Both the position numbers and the translations under genes were made by a program. From a virus: 37,255 nucleotides of DNA. This document shows positions 30,467 to 37,178 of this stretch, in pieces. Positions within the stretch are counted from its first letter, which is position 1. Each line of letters opens with the position of its first letter. The notes beneath the pieces are model-generated. The model was not told the DNA's origin. It searched no databases and worked only from the letters and a program-made list of their open reading frames with translations. The stretch spans positions 1 through 37,255 of IMG/VR virus record IMGVR_UViG_3300031576_000184, one strand, 5' to 3'.

Positions 30467-31315
30467 TCAGCCCGATTCGCAGCCGACCCCATCCCCATCG
30501 TTATCAAACCTATGCGGGTCTGGTGGCAATACCCGGAAGCGCCGAAAGGAGATATCGCCGCAGTCCAGATCGGGCGGCGGTGGTGGAATGCACACGTCGG
30601 GATACGATGGATCGCAGTTCGCCGCTGGCGGCGCTGTTTGGGTGGGCAGCGCTTGCGCGAAAGTCGGGGTAGGCGCAGGCGGGAGCGTTGCCGGGGATGG
30701 CGAGACACCTGGGCCAAAGCTACCCATGGCGTAGCAATTCAAATTCGCCGCGCGTGCTTGCCGTTCCAGGCTTTCGAGAATGCTGGCTTGTGCTGTGTCG
30801 GGTGGATACTCAACCGCCTCTGCATATCCTTGCGTCACCAATTCCGCGTTCACAAACACATCGCCGACGTACACATAGCGCAAGAGCCGCCCGAATTGGT
30901 CTGTCTCGCTCACATCTTTGATCAGCGTAACAGCCTGACCAGAGAGGAGCGCAGCATTGGCGGCGGTGGCCTCGCTTCCACATGCTTCCCCGGCCTCTGG
31001 CGTGTTGATCCCGATGTAGCGCACCCGGAAAGTTTGGCCGCCGATATTGACATCAATGGTGTCCCCATCAATCACGCCCGTTACGGTCGCTGTTTCGTCA
31101 GTTTCAGTCGGTTCACTGGTGATGACTCTCTCTTCGGTTGGGGTAGGCGGGCGCTCGGTAGCTGTAGGCGATGGAGCGGGTGTATTCGTTGGTGCAGCTG
31201 TCCACGTCGCCGCCCGCGTCGGCAACGGGGCCTGTGGCGCGGAACAAGCGGCAGCCAGGACGATCAACAATAATAAGCTCAAACGCGCGATCACGGTTCG
31301 CCTTGTGACTCCCAT
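30467..31315 (-). CDS. Secreted lipoprotein thermonuclease with Excalibur domain
   Basis: A 282-aa protein. A signal peptide with a lipobox (L-A-A-A-C24) anchors it outside the membrane. A Pro/Thr-rich linker leads to an SNase domain: V-I-D-G-D-T-I-D-V, R-Y-I-G-I-N-T-P-E and F-G-R-L-L-R-Y keep the catalytic Arg/Glu/Arg positions, with Asn in place of Asp40 of the S. aureus enzyme. After a second Pro-rich linker comes an Excalibur calcium-binding motif (D-N-D-G-D-G-V-G-C-E). It lies between repressor and integrase, so it is probably expressed in lysogens as a conversion gene. Confidence 0.88.
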   Translation of the reverse strand: MGVTRRTVIARLSLLLLIVLAAACSAPQAPLPTRAATWTAAPTNTPAPSPTATERPPTPTEERVITSEPTETDETATVTGVIDGDTIDVNIGGQTFRVRYIGINTPEAGEACGSEATAANAALLSGQAVTLIKDVSETDQFGRLLRYVYVGDVFVNAELVTQGYAEAVEYPPDTAQASILESLERQARAANLNCYAMGSFGPGVSPSPATLPPAPTPTFAQALPTQTAPPAANCDPSYPDVCIPPPPPDLDCGDISFRRFRVLPPDPHRFDNDGDGVGCESG

Positions 31316-31521
31316 TCCCCCCCGATGACCACCGGCGGCCAGGCCCAATCCCAGGCCAGGAATAGCCGCGGCCGCGGATGCGCCAGATCAAAGGCAAAGA
31401 GCGTCAATAAATAAAGCCGCTCATTTGCGCTGAGCCTTCCCCACCCGGCGACGAGCAGGCTCAGCAGCGCCGCGTTCAACTGCCCGCTGGAATAGTTCCA
31501 CCGCCTCGGATCGGGTTTCAT
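31291..31521 (-). CDS. Possible small protein between repressor and nuclease
   Basis: A 76-aa frame that overlaps the repressor gene end by 101 nt and the nuclease start by 25 nt. The middle contains L-S-A-N-E-R-L-Y-L-L-T-L-F-A-F-D-L-A and a Trp-rich C-terminus. It could be real, since otherwise 105 nt are left non-coding, but the large overlap is a warning. Confidence 0.35.
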   Translation of the reverse strand: MKPDPRRWNYSSGQLNAALLSLLVAGWGRLSANERLYLLTLFAFDLAHPRPRLFLAWDWAWPPVVIGGEWESQGEP

Positions 31522-31798
31522 CTCGCACCTGGCCCCAATTCTCGATGATGTACTGCAAGCCCGGATCGGGGCGCGTCATTTCTAGGGCATCGTAAACCGC
31601 GTCGCCCAATTTCACGGCCAACTTATCCACAATCTCTCGACTCTCTGGTTTACGTTGACCATTCAGCCACCGACTCACAGTCACACGCTGATACCCCAGA
31701 AATTCAGCGAATTTTTCAATCGTCCGACTTCCGCCTTCTCGTCGTTGCCACTCGACGTATTGGCGATCCAACCATTCCCCAAACTTTCCTTGCGCCAT
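31421..31798 (-). CDS. XRE-family repressor-like regulator
   Basis: A 125-aa protein from ATG 31798. Residues ~27-65 (I-E-K-F-A-E-F-L-G-Y-Q-R-V-T-V-S-R-W-L-N-G) are a lambda-repressor-type HTH, and L-A-V-K-L-G-D closes the domain. No protease or dimerisation domain of the CI/LexA type is present. It is transcribed away from the Cro-like gene, with the integrase module downstream, so it is the best candidate for the lysogeny repressor. Confidence 0.8.
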   Translation of the reverse strand: MAQGKFGEWLDRQYVEWQRREGGSRTIEKFAEFLGYQRVTVSRWLNGQRKPESREIVDKLAVKLGDAVYDALEMTRPDPGLQYIIENWGQVRDETRSEAVELFQRAVERGAAEPARRRVGKAQRK

Positions 31799-31817
31799 TG
31801 GAACAATTATTGCCTTG

Positions 31818-31847
31818 ATTTTAGGCAAAGTAAATGGGTATTGACAA
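31818..31847 (-). promoter_or_regulatory. Promoter of the repressor / lysogeny operon
   Basis: On the minus strand TTGTCA (31847-31842), an 18-bp spacer and TAAAAT (31823-31818). Each box is one base off consensus. Its -35 box overlaps that of the opposite promoter. Confidence 0.65.
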
Positions 31848-31870
31848 TTTTGTGACAGTGGATGTATAAT
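31841..31870 (+). promoter_or_regulatory. Promoter of the rightward (Cro-like) operon
   Basis: TTGACA (31841-31846), an 18-bp spacer and TATAAT (31865-31870), both perfect consensus boxes. The expected start at ~31877 is only 1-2 nt before the ATG at 31879, so the mRNA should be leaderless; no ribosome-binding site is visible. TGACA occurs twice, 11 bp apart (31842 and 31853), and may form operator half-sites. Confidence 0.85.
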
Positions 31871-31878
31871 GTTCCACG

Positions 31879-32181
31879 ATGGTTACAAAAGATACCTTGA
31901 GCGGCACGGTGATCACAGCCCTAATCCAGGGCTGTCGGCAACGTCAAGAAATGAGCCTGCGCGAATTTGGGAACGCCCTGGGCGTCTCTCACATGCAGGT
32001 TAGAAATTTCGAGAAGGGCATCGCTGCGCCAGACAATGAGCGCCTTCTGTCGTGGACGCGCAGCGAAACACCCTGGATCAAACAACTCGGCCAAGAGATT
32101 TTCGCCGCGCGCTACGTGCCATTTGTTGAGGCATTGCTTCGCTCCGCAGGCGCATACGCGGCGAAGCGAGTCCCCGGCTGA
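31879..32181 (+). CDS. Cro-like HTH regulator
   Basis: A 100-aa protein. Residues ~25-50 (M-S-L-R-E-F-G-N-A-L-G-V-S-H-M-Q-V-R-N-F-E-K-G) form a clear XRE helix-turn-helix. It is the first gene of the + operon, divergent from the repressor-like gene, the usual place of Cro. Its start codon lies at the predicted transcription start, which implies leaderless translation, as for lambda cI from PRM. Confidence 0.8.
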   Translation: MVTKDTLSGTVITALIQGCRQRQEMSLREFGNALGVSHMQVRNFEKGIAAPDNERLLSWTRSETPWIKQLGQEIFAARYVPFVEALLRSAGAYAAKRVPG

Positions 32182-32183
32182 GC

Positions 32184-32381
32184 ATGCCCCGCCCTCCCCG
32201 CCGCCGCGCCGCCTACCGCCTACTCGTCTACGCCCCTGACGGCGTACCGCACACGATCCAGCACGGCAGCCGCGACCAGGTGATGGGCCGCATGTGCTCC
32301 AGCCGACTCGCTGAAACCCTGGCCGCCGAGGGCTGGACGGCCTGGGAGTTCAAGCGGGACAAATTCCCCTATGAACACTGA
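32184..32381 (+). CDS. Small hypothetical protein
   Basis: A 65-aa basic protein two bases after the Cro-like stop. R-L-L-V-Y-A-P-D-G-V-P-H-T-I and G-W-T-A-W-E-F-K suggest a small alpha/beta fold. Role unknown; it overlaps the next gene by 11 nt. Confidence 0.55.
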   Translation: MPRPPRRRAAYRLLVYAPDGVPHTIQHGSRDQVMGRMCSSRLAETLAAEGWTAWEFKRDKFPYEH

Positions 32382-32637
32382 CCTATACACCGCCCTCCAC
32401 CCGCACGACCCGCCCGATCCGCGTCCGCGCCTGCCGGAGCAGACGAGTTTCAAAGTCTGGGCTGTCCTCCCGCCGACGTTGACCGGGCTGTTCGTGGTGG
32501 CGTACTCTGGCCCAAACGTCGTCGCTTTCCTGGGACCCTTCCTGGGCATACGCGCCGTCGAGGCCTTGATCTTCCGCATCTTTGACGCCGCGCGCGCCCT
32601 GGGCGCCGATAGCTACGAGATCGCGCGCAAGGAGTGA
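32371..32637 (+). CDS. Small hydrophobic hypothetical protein
   Basis: An 88-aa protein with a hydrophobic middle (V-W-A-V-L-P-P-T-L-T-G-L-F-V-V-A-Y and V-V-A-F-L-G-P-F-L-G-I) that may form one or two membrane segments. The N-terminus is Pro/His-rich. Function unknown. Confidence 0.5.
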   Translation: MNTDLYTALHPHDPPDPRPRLPEQTSFKVWAVLPPTLTGLFVVAYSGPNVVAFLGPFLGIRAVEALIFRIFDAARALGADSYEIARKE

Positions 32638-32639
32638 CC

Positions 32640-32858
32640 ATGCCCAAATTCCTGCCCGGCGACCAAGTCGAGATTGACCCCAACCTCAGCCTGTTGGACA
32701 GCAGTCGGTTCCAGGGCCTCGTCGGGACCGTAGTCGGCTATGGCGCACAGAACGCCCGCGGTCAGTGGGTCTTCGTCGACGTGGACGGCGAGAAACTTGT
32801 CCCATTCCTCGAAATTGAGCTGCGCCGCGTGGCGGACGCCGTTGACGCACACCGGTAA
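32640..32858 (+). CDS. Small KOW/SH3-like protein
   Basis: A 72-aa protein. AAGGAG at 32629-32634 sets the ATG at 32640. The sequence F-L-P-G-D-Q-V-E-I-D ... G-L-V-G-T-V-V-G-Y-G ... W-V-F-V-D-V-D-G suits a small beta barrel of the KOW/SH3 type. Role unknown. Confidence 0.6.
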   Translation: MPKFLPGDQVEIDPNLSLLDSSRFQGLVGTVVGYGAQNARGQWVFVDVDGEKLVPFLEIELRRVADAVDAHR

Positions 32859-32860
32859 CT

Positions 32861-33079
32861 ATGGCGACTGTTACCCTCCCCATCCCTGAACATCACCTGC
32901 TCGACTTACTCCTGAGCGCCGCCCTGTGCCGCGAGGGCTACACCGCCGAGCAGGCCGCCGTCATCATCCGGCGCTGCCGGGACGCAAGGCAGCTATCCGA
33001 CAATGAGAGTGTGCACCCAAATGGGGAAATTGGGGAAGATTCTGACCGAATCCAAACTGGGGCGCTGGCTGGCGAATGA
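32861..33079 (+). CDS. Small hypothetical protein
   Basis: A 72-aa protein starting two bases after the previous stop. A helical H-H-L-L-D-L-L-L-S-A-A-L-C-R-E-G-Y region is followed by an acidic tail. Its last 77 nt overlap another possible small gene in a different frame. Confidence 0.5.
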   Translation: MATVTLPIPEHHLLDLLLSAALCREGYTAEQAAVIIRRCRDARQLSDNESVHPNGEIGEDSDRIQTGALAGE

Positions 33080-33176
33080 TCGTGTTCAGAACGTCATCAT
33101 CGCCGTCACCGTCACCCTGGCACTGACGCAATGTCTGCTCTCGTGGTATTTGGCCTCGTATTGTTCGTGTCGGTAG
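33003..33176 (+). CDS. Possible small membrane protein
   Basis: A 57-aa frame from ATG 33003 (ATG 33021 gives 51 aa). It has a basic amphipathic start and one membrane segment, N-V-I-I-A-V-T-V-T-L-A-L-T-Q-C-L-L-S. It overlaps the flanking genes by 77 and 46 nt but fills the gap between them. No clear ribosome-binding site. Confidence 0.4.
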   Translation: MRVCTQMGKLGKILTESKLGRWLANDRVQNVIIAVTVTLALTQCLLSWYLASYCSCR

Positions 33177-33442
33177 TGATGGTGGGCGCCCTGCTCTACG
33201 TGGAGCGCGGCCGGCGCGAATTGCTGGAGCAGCGACAGCAGGAATTTAACGAGAGAATGAGCGCGATGGAAAAAGAACTGGCAAATTTAGGGCGCGTGGC
33301 TCGCAACCGGCTCTATCGTGAGGCGTTGGAAGATATTGGTTTCGGCGCCGTCCAGGCTGCGCTCAGGTTATCGGTGGCGCTCGAAGAAATTGAGACGGCG
33401 CAGCGCATCCTCGCGCCGCACCTGGGGAACTGGAAGAAATGA
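33131..33442 (+). CDS. Membrane-anchored coiled-coil protein
   Basis: A 103-aa protein. Residues ~3-23 (A-L-V-V-F-G-L-V-L-F-V-S-V-V-M-V-G-A-L-L-Y) form a membrane anchor, followed by a long charged helix (R-R-E-L-L-E-Q-R-Q-Q-E-F-N-E-R). The layout recalls i-spanins, but also many small phage membrane proteins, and no partner spanin is evident. It overlaps the next microgene as ATGA. Confidence 0.6.
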   Translation: MSALVVFGLVLFVSVVMVGALLYVERGRRELLEQRQQEFNERMSAMEKELANLGRVARNRLYREALEDIGFGAVQAALRLSVALEEIETAQRILAPHLGNWKK

Positions 33443-33543
33443 AACGGTTATTCAGTTTATTGGGGATGTGCCGGCGCTGCTGGCTCGCGTGCCTGGGCTA
33501 CGGGCGCGGTCATTGTGGGCATTGCTCTCGGTGTTGCAAATGA
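33439..33543 (+). CDS. 34-aa cysteine-rich microprotein
   Basis: M-K-R-L-F-S-L-L-G-M followed by seven Cys (11, 14, 18, 26, 29, 32, 33) and His 25 and 28. The spacing C-x2-C-x3-C-x7-C-x2-C-x2-C-C suggests zinc binding. It starts in an ATGA overlap with the preceding gene and stops in an ATGA overlap with the following one, so translation is probably coupled on both sides. No family recognised. Confidence 0.6.
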   Translation: MKRLFSLLGMCRRCWLACLGYGRGHCGHCSRCCK

Positions 33544-33764
33544 AGTCCTATCCGCACAGCAATAAGCATGAACCGGGGACATGGAAGGGCTTGCAAACTC
33601 CAAGTGGTCGCAAGGCGAGTTTTACCTGTCCAAATTGTGGTCAATACGGTTCACTTTCAGACCATGACATCGCTGCCGATGGCACGGTGACGCCCAGTGT
33701 GGTGTGTCCATATGAGTGCGGATTCCACGAATTTATCAAGCTTAATGATTGGGCATCTCAATAA
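33540..33764 (+). CDS. Small zinc-ribbon protein
   Basis: A 74-aa protein from ATG 33540 (ATGA overlap). F-T-C-P-N-C-G-Q-Y-G and V-V-C-P-Y-E-C-G-F-H form a two-knuckle zinc ribbon. It is likely a nucleic-acid- or protein-binding accessory factor; no specific role can be read. Confidence 0.6.
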   Translation: MKSYPHSNKHEPGTWKGLQTPSGRKASFTCPNCGQYGSLSDHDIAADGTVTPSVVCPYECGFHEFIKLNDWASQ

Positions 33765-33956
33765 TGGCCGAGTCATCCGGGAACAGGCCCCACGAGATGA
33801 TAGCCTCGCCGACCATCGAGGGTCGGGCGGCCACTGGTAAAAAAATGCCCGCCGTGGTTGAGCACGAGCGGGCGGGGGCATGGGCGGTGGGACGGTGGGA
33901 GATCATCACCGGTCACCGCCGATGCCCCCCTAGTGTATCACACAAAGGAGATCACC
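33765..33956. other. 192-nt intergenic region
   Basis: No gene is supported here. It holds a CCGACC/GGTCGG hairpin near 33809-33827, the minus-oriented terminator at 33839-33873, and AAAGGAG at 33944-33950, the ribosome-binding site of the next gene. No strong promoter was seen. Confidence 0.6.
33839..33873 (-). terminator. Intrinsic terminator for leftward transcription
   Basis: On the minus strand GCCCGC, T bulge, CGTG, 6-nt loop, CACG, GCGGGC, A, then TTTTTTT. It faces against the + operon and would stop antisense transcription. Confidence 0.65.
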
Positions 33957-34253
33957 ATGACGTGCTATTTGTTGCATTTCAACCAGCCCATCCCGCGCGG
34001 CGTCTCACCCCACACCGGCAAGCCGCTGCTGTGTGGGCACTACCTGGGAAGCGCGGACGACGTGGAGACGCGCTTGGAACAACACCGCAACGGCCAGGGC
34101 AGTCGCCTCATGTCGGTCCTGGCCGAGCGCGGCATTGACTGGGTCCTCGCCCGCACCTGGAAGGGCGGGCGCATCGAGGAGCGACAGCTCAAACGCCGCA
34201 AGAACTCGCCGAAACTGTGTCCCGTTTGCCGGGAGGCGCGCCATGTCCGCTAA
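33957..34253 (+). CDS. GIY-YIG-like endonuclease-domain protein
   Basis: A 98-aa protein behind a strong AAAGGAG. Y-L-L-H-F and G-H-Y-L-G stand for the two tyrosine-containing strands, A-D-D-V-E-T-R-L-E-Q-H carries the Arg helix, and I-E-E-R-Q-L-K holds the metal-binding Glu, followed by C-P-V-C. This is the compact phage form of the GIY-YIG fold. It may act in recombination or DNA breakdown; here it lies two genes before RecT. Confidence 0.7.
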   Translation: MTCYLLHFNQPIPRGVSPHTGKPLLCGHYLGSADDVETRLEQHRNGQGSRLMSVLAERGIDWVLARTWKGGRIEERQLKRRKNSPKLCPVCREARHVR

Positions 34254-34683
34254 ACACTTCATCGGCTTCGGCCTCCTCGAAGATTGGCGCTGGGCCATTG
34301 ACCCCGCGCGGCCGGTACAAGCCGACTGCATCGTGGACTCCAACGGTCACGCCAAGAACGTCAGCCTGACTTACTGGAAGCAGGTGATCGTCGTATCTCA
34401 GTCCAAAGACGGCGACGTGGCCTACTGCCGGATCGTCGTGGACACCTACAAATCGATGAACGGCGTCACCCCCGCTTTCGAGGCAGACAAACACCGCCGC
34501 CACGCCAAAACCGCCTGGGCCGTTATCCAGACCTGGCTCGCGGAGCAAGGGCTGAGATGGCAGCGCGCCGTCGTCGCCACACCGCGCAATCTTAAAATGC
34601 TAGAGGGCTACGCCGACTGCTTGCGCTACGACAAGACGAGCGATAGCTGGTTGCGCGCCGACCCGCAAGGAGTCATCTCATGA
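34243..34683 (+). CDS. Hypothetical protein upstream of RecT
   Basis: A 146-aa protein from ATG 34243 with GGGAGG upstream. It overlaps the nuclease gene by 11 nt and RecT by 4 nt (ATGA), so the three are co-translated. An alpha/beta pattern is visible (V-S-L-T-Y-W-K-Q-V-I-V-V, V-A-Y-C-R-I-V-V-D-T) but no exonuclease motif. It is in the place where RecE or a YqaJ-type nuclease would usually sit. Confidence 0.6.
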   Translation: MSAKHFIGFGLLEDWRWAIDPARPVQADCIVDSNGHAKNVSLTYWKQVIVVSQSKDGDVAYCRIVVDTYKSMNGVTPAFEADKHRRHAKTAWAVIQTWLAEQGLRWQRAVVATPRNLKMLEGYADCLRYDKTSDSWLRADPQGVIS

Positions 34684-35894
34684 CAGACCAAACCTTGACC
34701 GCCGCGGCGGAACCGCGCTTGCCTGCGGCAGCGCCCGGCAGCATCCGTGATCTGCTACAAACCGCCCAAGTTCGCAAACGCTTCGAGCAAGTCTTGGGCC
34801 CTCGTGCCGGGCAATTCATCGCCAACGTCGCCAGCGTCGTGTATCGCTCGCCTCAGCTGCGCCAGTGCGATCCGAGCAGCATCATCGCAGCCGCCCTGAT
34901 CGCCGCCTCGCTCGACCTACCGATTGATCCAAATCTGGGATACGCCGCCATCGTGCCCTACAAGGCCCAGGCACAGTTTCAGATGCAGTGGAAGGGTTAC
35001 GTGCAACTTGCTCACCGCACGCGCCAATATGCGGCGATTCACGTGACTGAAATCTACCAGGGACAGATCAAATCGGCCAATCCCTTCACCGGAGCTCTTG
35101 AATTCGGTGAACGCTTGGGCCCGCAAGCGGCCATCACCGGCTATATGGCCTACTTCCGGCTGACGAATGGTTTTGAAAAGTACCTGTACATGACTCTGGC
35201 CGAGATCGAGGCGCATGGCAAACGCTATTCCAAGAGTTTCGACCATCCCAACGGCGCCTGGAAGACAAACCGCGAAGCGATGCTGCGCAAGACGCCGATC
35301 AAATTACTCCTCAAGACTTGGGGCGTGCTCTCCGTCGAGATGCAGCAGGCCATTGAAGCCGAAACGCCGCCGGATGAATCCCTGCCCGCGTCTGAGCGCC
35401 CGACCGGCGACGACCTCGCGGACCACGAACAGCGCCAAGCGGCGCACACGGCGCTGTGGGGCGACGACGCGCCCAGCGCGAGCGAGCAGGCCTCATCGGG
35501 CGGCGGAGGCGCGCCCGCCGGTCAGAGACCGGCCGCGCCTGGCGCCGGTCAGAGACCGGCCGCGCCTGAACAGCGCGAGATGCCGCCTGAACCGGCGCCA
35601 CAGCCTGAGCCACCATCGCCGCCCGCTCTCGCGCCAACGCCTGCGCCCGCTATCGCGTCGCTGCGCGGTAAGGTCTCGGCGAAATTTGAAAGATTAGCCG
35701 CGCAACATGCCTCCACTTTCCCCGCCTATCAGCACAAGAACGGCCATCCCGATCTGAACCATATCCTGGCCGCCGCCGCGCGGGAAGGCTTCCCGACGAT
35801 CACGTCTGAGAACGTGGATACCCTCTTCGATGTCCTCAGCTCGCGGGCGCTGGAAGCACGCCGGGCGCAGGAAGGGCCGCATGGACGCCAATAA
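34680..35894 (+). CDS. recT: RecT-family single-strand annealing protein with C-terminal extension
   Basis: A 404-aa protein. The RecT core (~20-225) has I-I-A-A-A-L-I-A-A-S-L-D-L-P-I-D, N-L-G-Y-A-A-I-V-P-Y, Q-F-Q-M-Q-W-K-G-Y-V-Q-L-A and M-T-L-A-E-I-E. It anneals complementary strands in phage recombination. Unusually, ~100 residues of Pro/Ala-rich linker follow, containing two 9-residue repeats (A-G-Q-R-P-A-A-P-G/E) built on the GGTCAGAGACC palindrome, and then a ~70-residue helical domain. Typical RecT is ~270-330 aa. Confidence 0.88.
   Translation: MTDQTLTAAAEPRLPAAAPGSIRDLLQTAQVRKRFEQVLGPRAGQFIANVASVVYRSPQLRQCDPSSIIAAALIAASLDLPIDPNLGYAAIVPYKAQAQFQMQWKGYVQLAHRTRQYAAIHVTEIYQGQIKSANPFTGALEFGERLGPQAAITGYMAYFRLTNGFEKYLYMTLAEIEAHGKRYSKSFDHPNGAWKTNREAMLRKTPIKLLLKTWGVLSVEMQQAIEAETPPDESLPASERPTGDDLADHEQRQAAHTALWGDDAPSASEQASSGGGGAPAGQRPAAPGAGQRPAAPEQREMPPEPAPQPEPPSPPALAPTPAPAIASLRGKVSAKFERLAAQHASTFPAYQHKNGHPDLNHILAAAAREGFPTITSENVDTLFDVLSSRALEARRAQEGPHGRQ
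35520..35557. repeat. Dispersed palindrome GGTCAGAGACC, copies 3 and 4 in a 27-nt tandem repeat
   Basis: Copies at 35520-35530 and 35547-35557, each flanked by GCC and GGC, within the RecT linker. The 27-nt period adds nine residues per copy. Confidence 0.75.
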
Positions 35895-36471
35895 CATCGC
35901 TTGGGTCGTCAGCCACCATCAGGACGGCTACCCGCCAGGGGGTTTCTTCCAGTGCGTGCTCGACATGATTTTCTCACCGCCGCCCGATGCGCGGTATCGG
36001 CTATGGCGGCTCGTGGAGATATTCAATCTGGCAGACGAGACGCGCACCCGCGATTTGGAATCCGCGCTGGGCGTGCCGGACGCGAAGGCGCTTCCGGTTC
36101 TGTTTCAACTCTATCAAGGGAATGGCGGTGTGGACGAAGCGCACGCACTCGATGCGCTGGCCGCGACGCTGCAAATCCTGCCGCAGCTGCTCACCCGAAT
36201 GCCCGAAGTGGCGGCGGCGCTCGACGAGTATCGCCTGCGCGACCGGGTCAGACGCGGTAGCGGGTCGCGCCAGACCGGGCGCTCTACGCCGGATGCGGTG
36301 AAGACTGATTCGGGATCAACGCTGTGGGAACATCCGGCGCAGAACGCGCGGCCCAGCACGCGACCGTTAGGCGGCCTGACGCCGAGCGGGCCGCGCCCTC
36401 CAAGATGCCCCCGCTTCTCGCGGTCAGAGACCGGGGGAGCGGGGGCGAAAGGGAGTCATCGGAATGCCTAA
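35881..36471 (+). CDS. Hypothetical protein downstream of RecT
   Basis: A 196-aa protein from ATG 35881 (GGAAGG upstream; 14-nt overlap with RecT). The N-terminal ~130 residues are helical (G-F-F-Q-C-V-L-D-M-I-F, Y-R-L-W-R-L-V-E-I-F-N-L-A). The rest is low-complexity and its DNA holds the hairpin at 36407-36446. Function unknown; its place in the recombination cluster suggests a DNA-metabolism role. Confidence 0.6.
   Translation: MDANNIAWVVSHHQDGYPPGGFFQCVLDMIFSPPPDARYRLWRLVEIFNLADETRTRDLESALGVPDAKALPVLFQLYQGNGGVDEAHALDALAATLQILPQLLTRMPEVAAALDEYRLRDRVRRGSGSRQTGRSTPDAVKTDSGSTLWEHPAQNARPSTRPLGGLTPSGPRPPRCPRFSRSETGGAGAKGSHRNA
36407..36446 (+). other. Nested stem-loop near the 3' end of the post-RecT gene
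   Basis: GCCCCCGCT (36407-36415) pairs with AGCGGGGGC (36438-36446); inside, CGGTC-AGA-GACCG forms a second hairpin. No T-tract follows. Confidence 0.6.
36422..36432. repeat. Dispersed palindrome GGTCAGAGACC, copy 5
   Basis: Flanked by C and G and enclosed by a larger 9-bp stem (36407-36415 with 36438-36446). Confidence 0.7.
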
Positions 36472-36799
36472 CTTGAAACCGACGCTACGGGAAATGCTCA
36501 GCCTGGCGCGAGCGGAAGTGGGCGTGCCACAGCGCCGCACGCTGAGCGTCAATGGCGGCCTGGTGGTGGAAGTCAACCAGCAGAAAAATGGCGAAGTTTT
36601 CCTGGCGCTGTGCCAACCGAACCAGACCCCCACCGTGACCCAATGGCGTGACGTGCTCTACGCTTGGCCGGAACCCATTCCAGAAATCGGCCCCGTGGCC
36701 GTCACGCGCAAAGAGGGGCGCGTTTATCGCTCGGTGCTGCATTGGCCGCGGCCGGCAGTAGCAGGTCCAGGTGTGCACTGCGATCAAATGACGCGCTAG
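36464..36799 (+). CDS. Small phage protein of unknown function, intact copy
   Basis: A 111-aa protein, the complete form of the truncated gene at 2-316. It starts M-P-N-L-K-P-T-L-R-E-M-L-S-L-A-R-A-E and shares the Q-W-R-D-V-L-Y-A-W-P-E-P core, but has its own C-terminal ~12 residues. It overlaps the preceding gene by 8 nt. No function recognised. Confidence 0.7.
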   Translation: MPNLKPTLREMLSLARAEVGVPQRRTLSVNGGLVVEVNQQKNGEVFLALCQPNQTPTVTQWRDVLYAWPEPIPEIGPVAVTRKEGRVYRSVLHWPRPAVAGPGVHCDQMTR

Positions 36800-36820
36800 C
36801 GCGGGCCTATAACCCGCTAG

Positions 36821-37178
36821 GCGAAATCAAGTCGACAATTTTATATGGGGGAGGGGGAATGAGAGACCCGGAGATGCGCGCCGAATCAGTAAGCCCGCGC
36901 CGGCCTGAGTATCCCAGACCTAGAGAAACCTGTCCTGTGGTTAGGGGGGGCCAGGGCGGTGCGGCGATGCGGTAATAGCAGACCTGGGCGCGTTTGAGTC
37001 GCACCGAATGAGCGTTCGCTGGAAACGATACCGGCGGCCTCGGGTGGAGTTCCCTGTAAAGACTCCCGGCTCCGAAGCATAAAGACTCTCCGCTTAGATA
37101 GGGAGAGTCCGCCTACACCTCACCAAAGCAGAAAGAGACGAGCAGGAAAAGGAACGAAACGAGACGCGAAGCGGGAAG
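36821..37178 (+). ncRNA. Putative structured RNA, right copy
   Basis: Stems correspond to the left copy: 36957-36965 with 36998-37006, 37017-37022 with 37031-37036, and 37084-37091 with 37102-37109. Compared with the left copy there is a compensatory A-U to C-G change, G-C to G-U and C-G to U-G changes, and a coordinated loss of one base on each side of the last stem. The conserved loop GCGGTAAYAGCAGACCTGGG is nearly unchanged. Confidence 0.6.

Noticed and set aside
29647-30672. A 341-aa antisense frame opposite the integrase
   Set aside because: Shadow frame; the integrase on the other strand has all expected domains.
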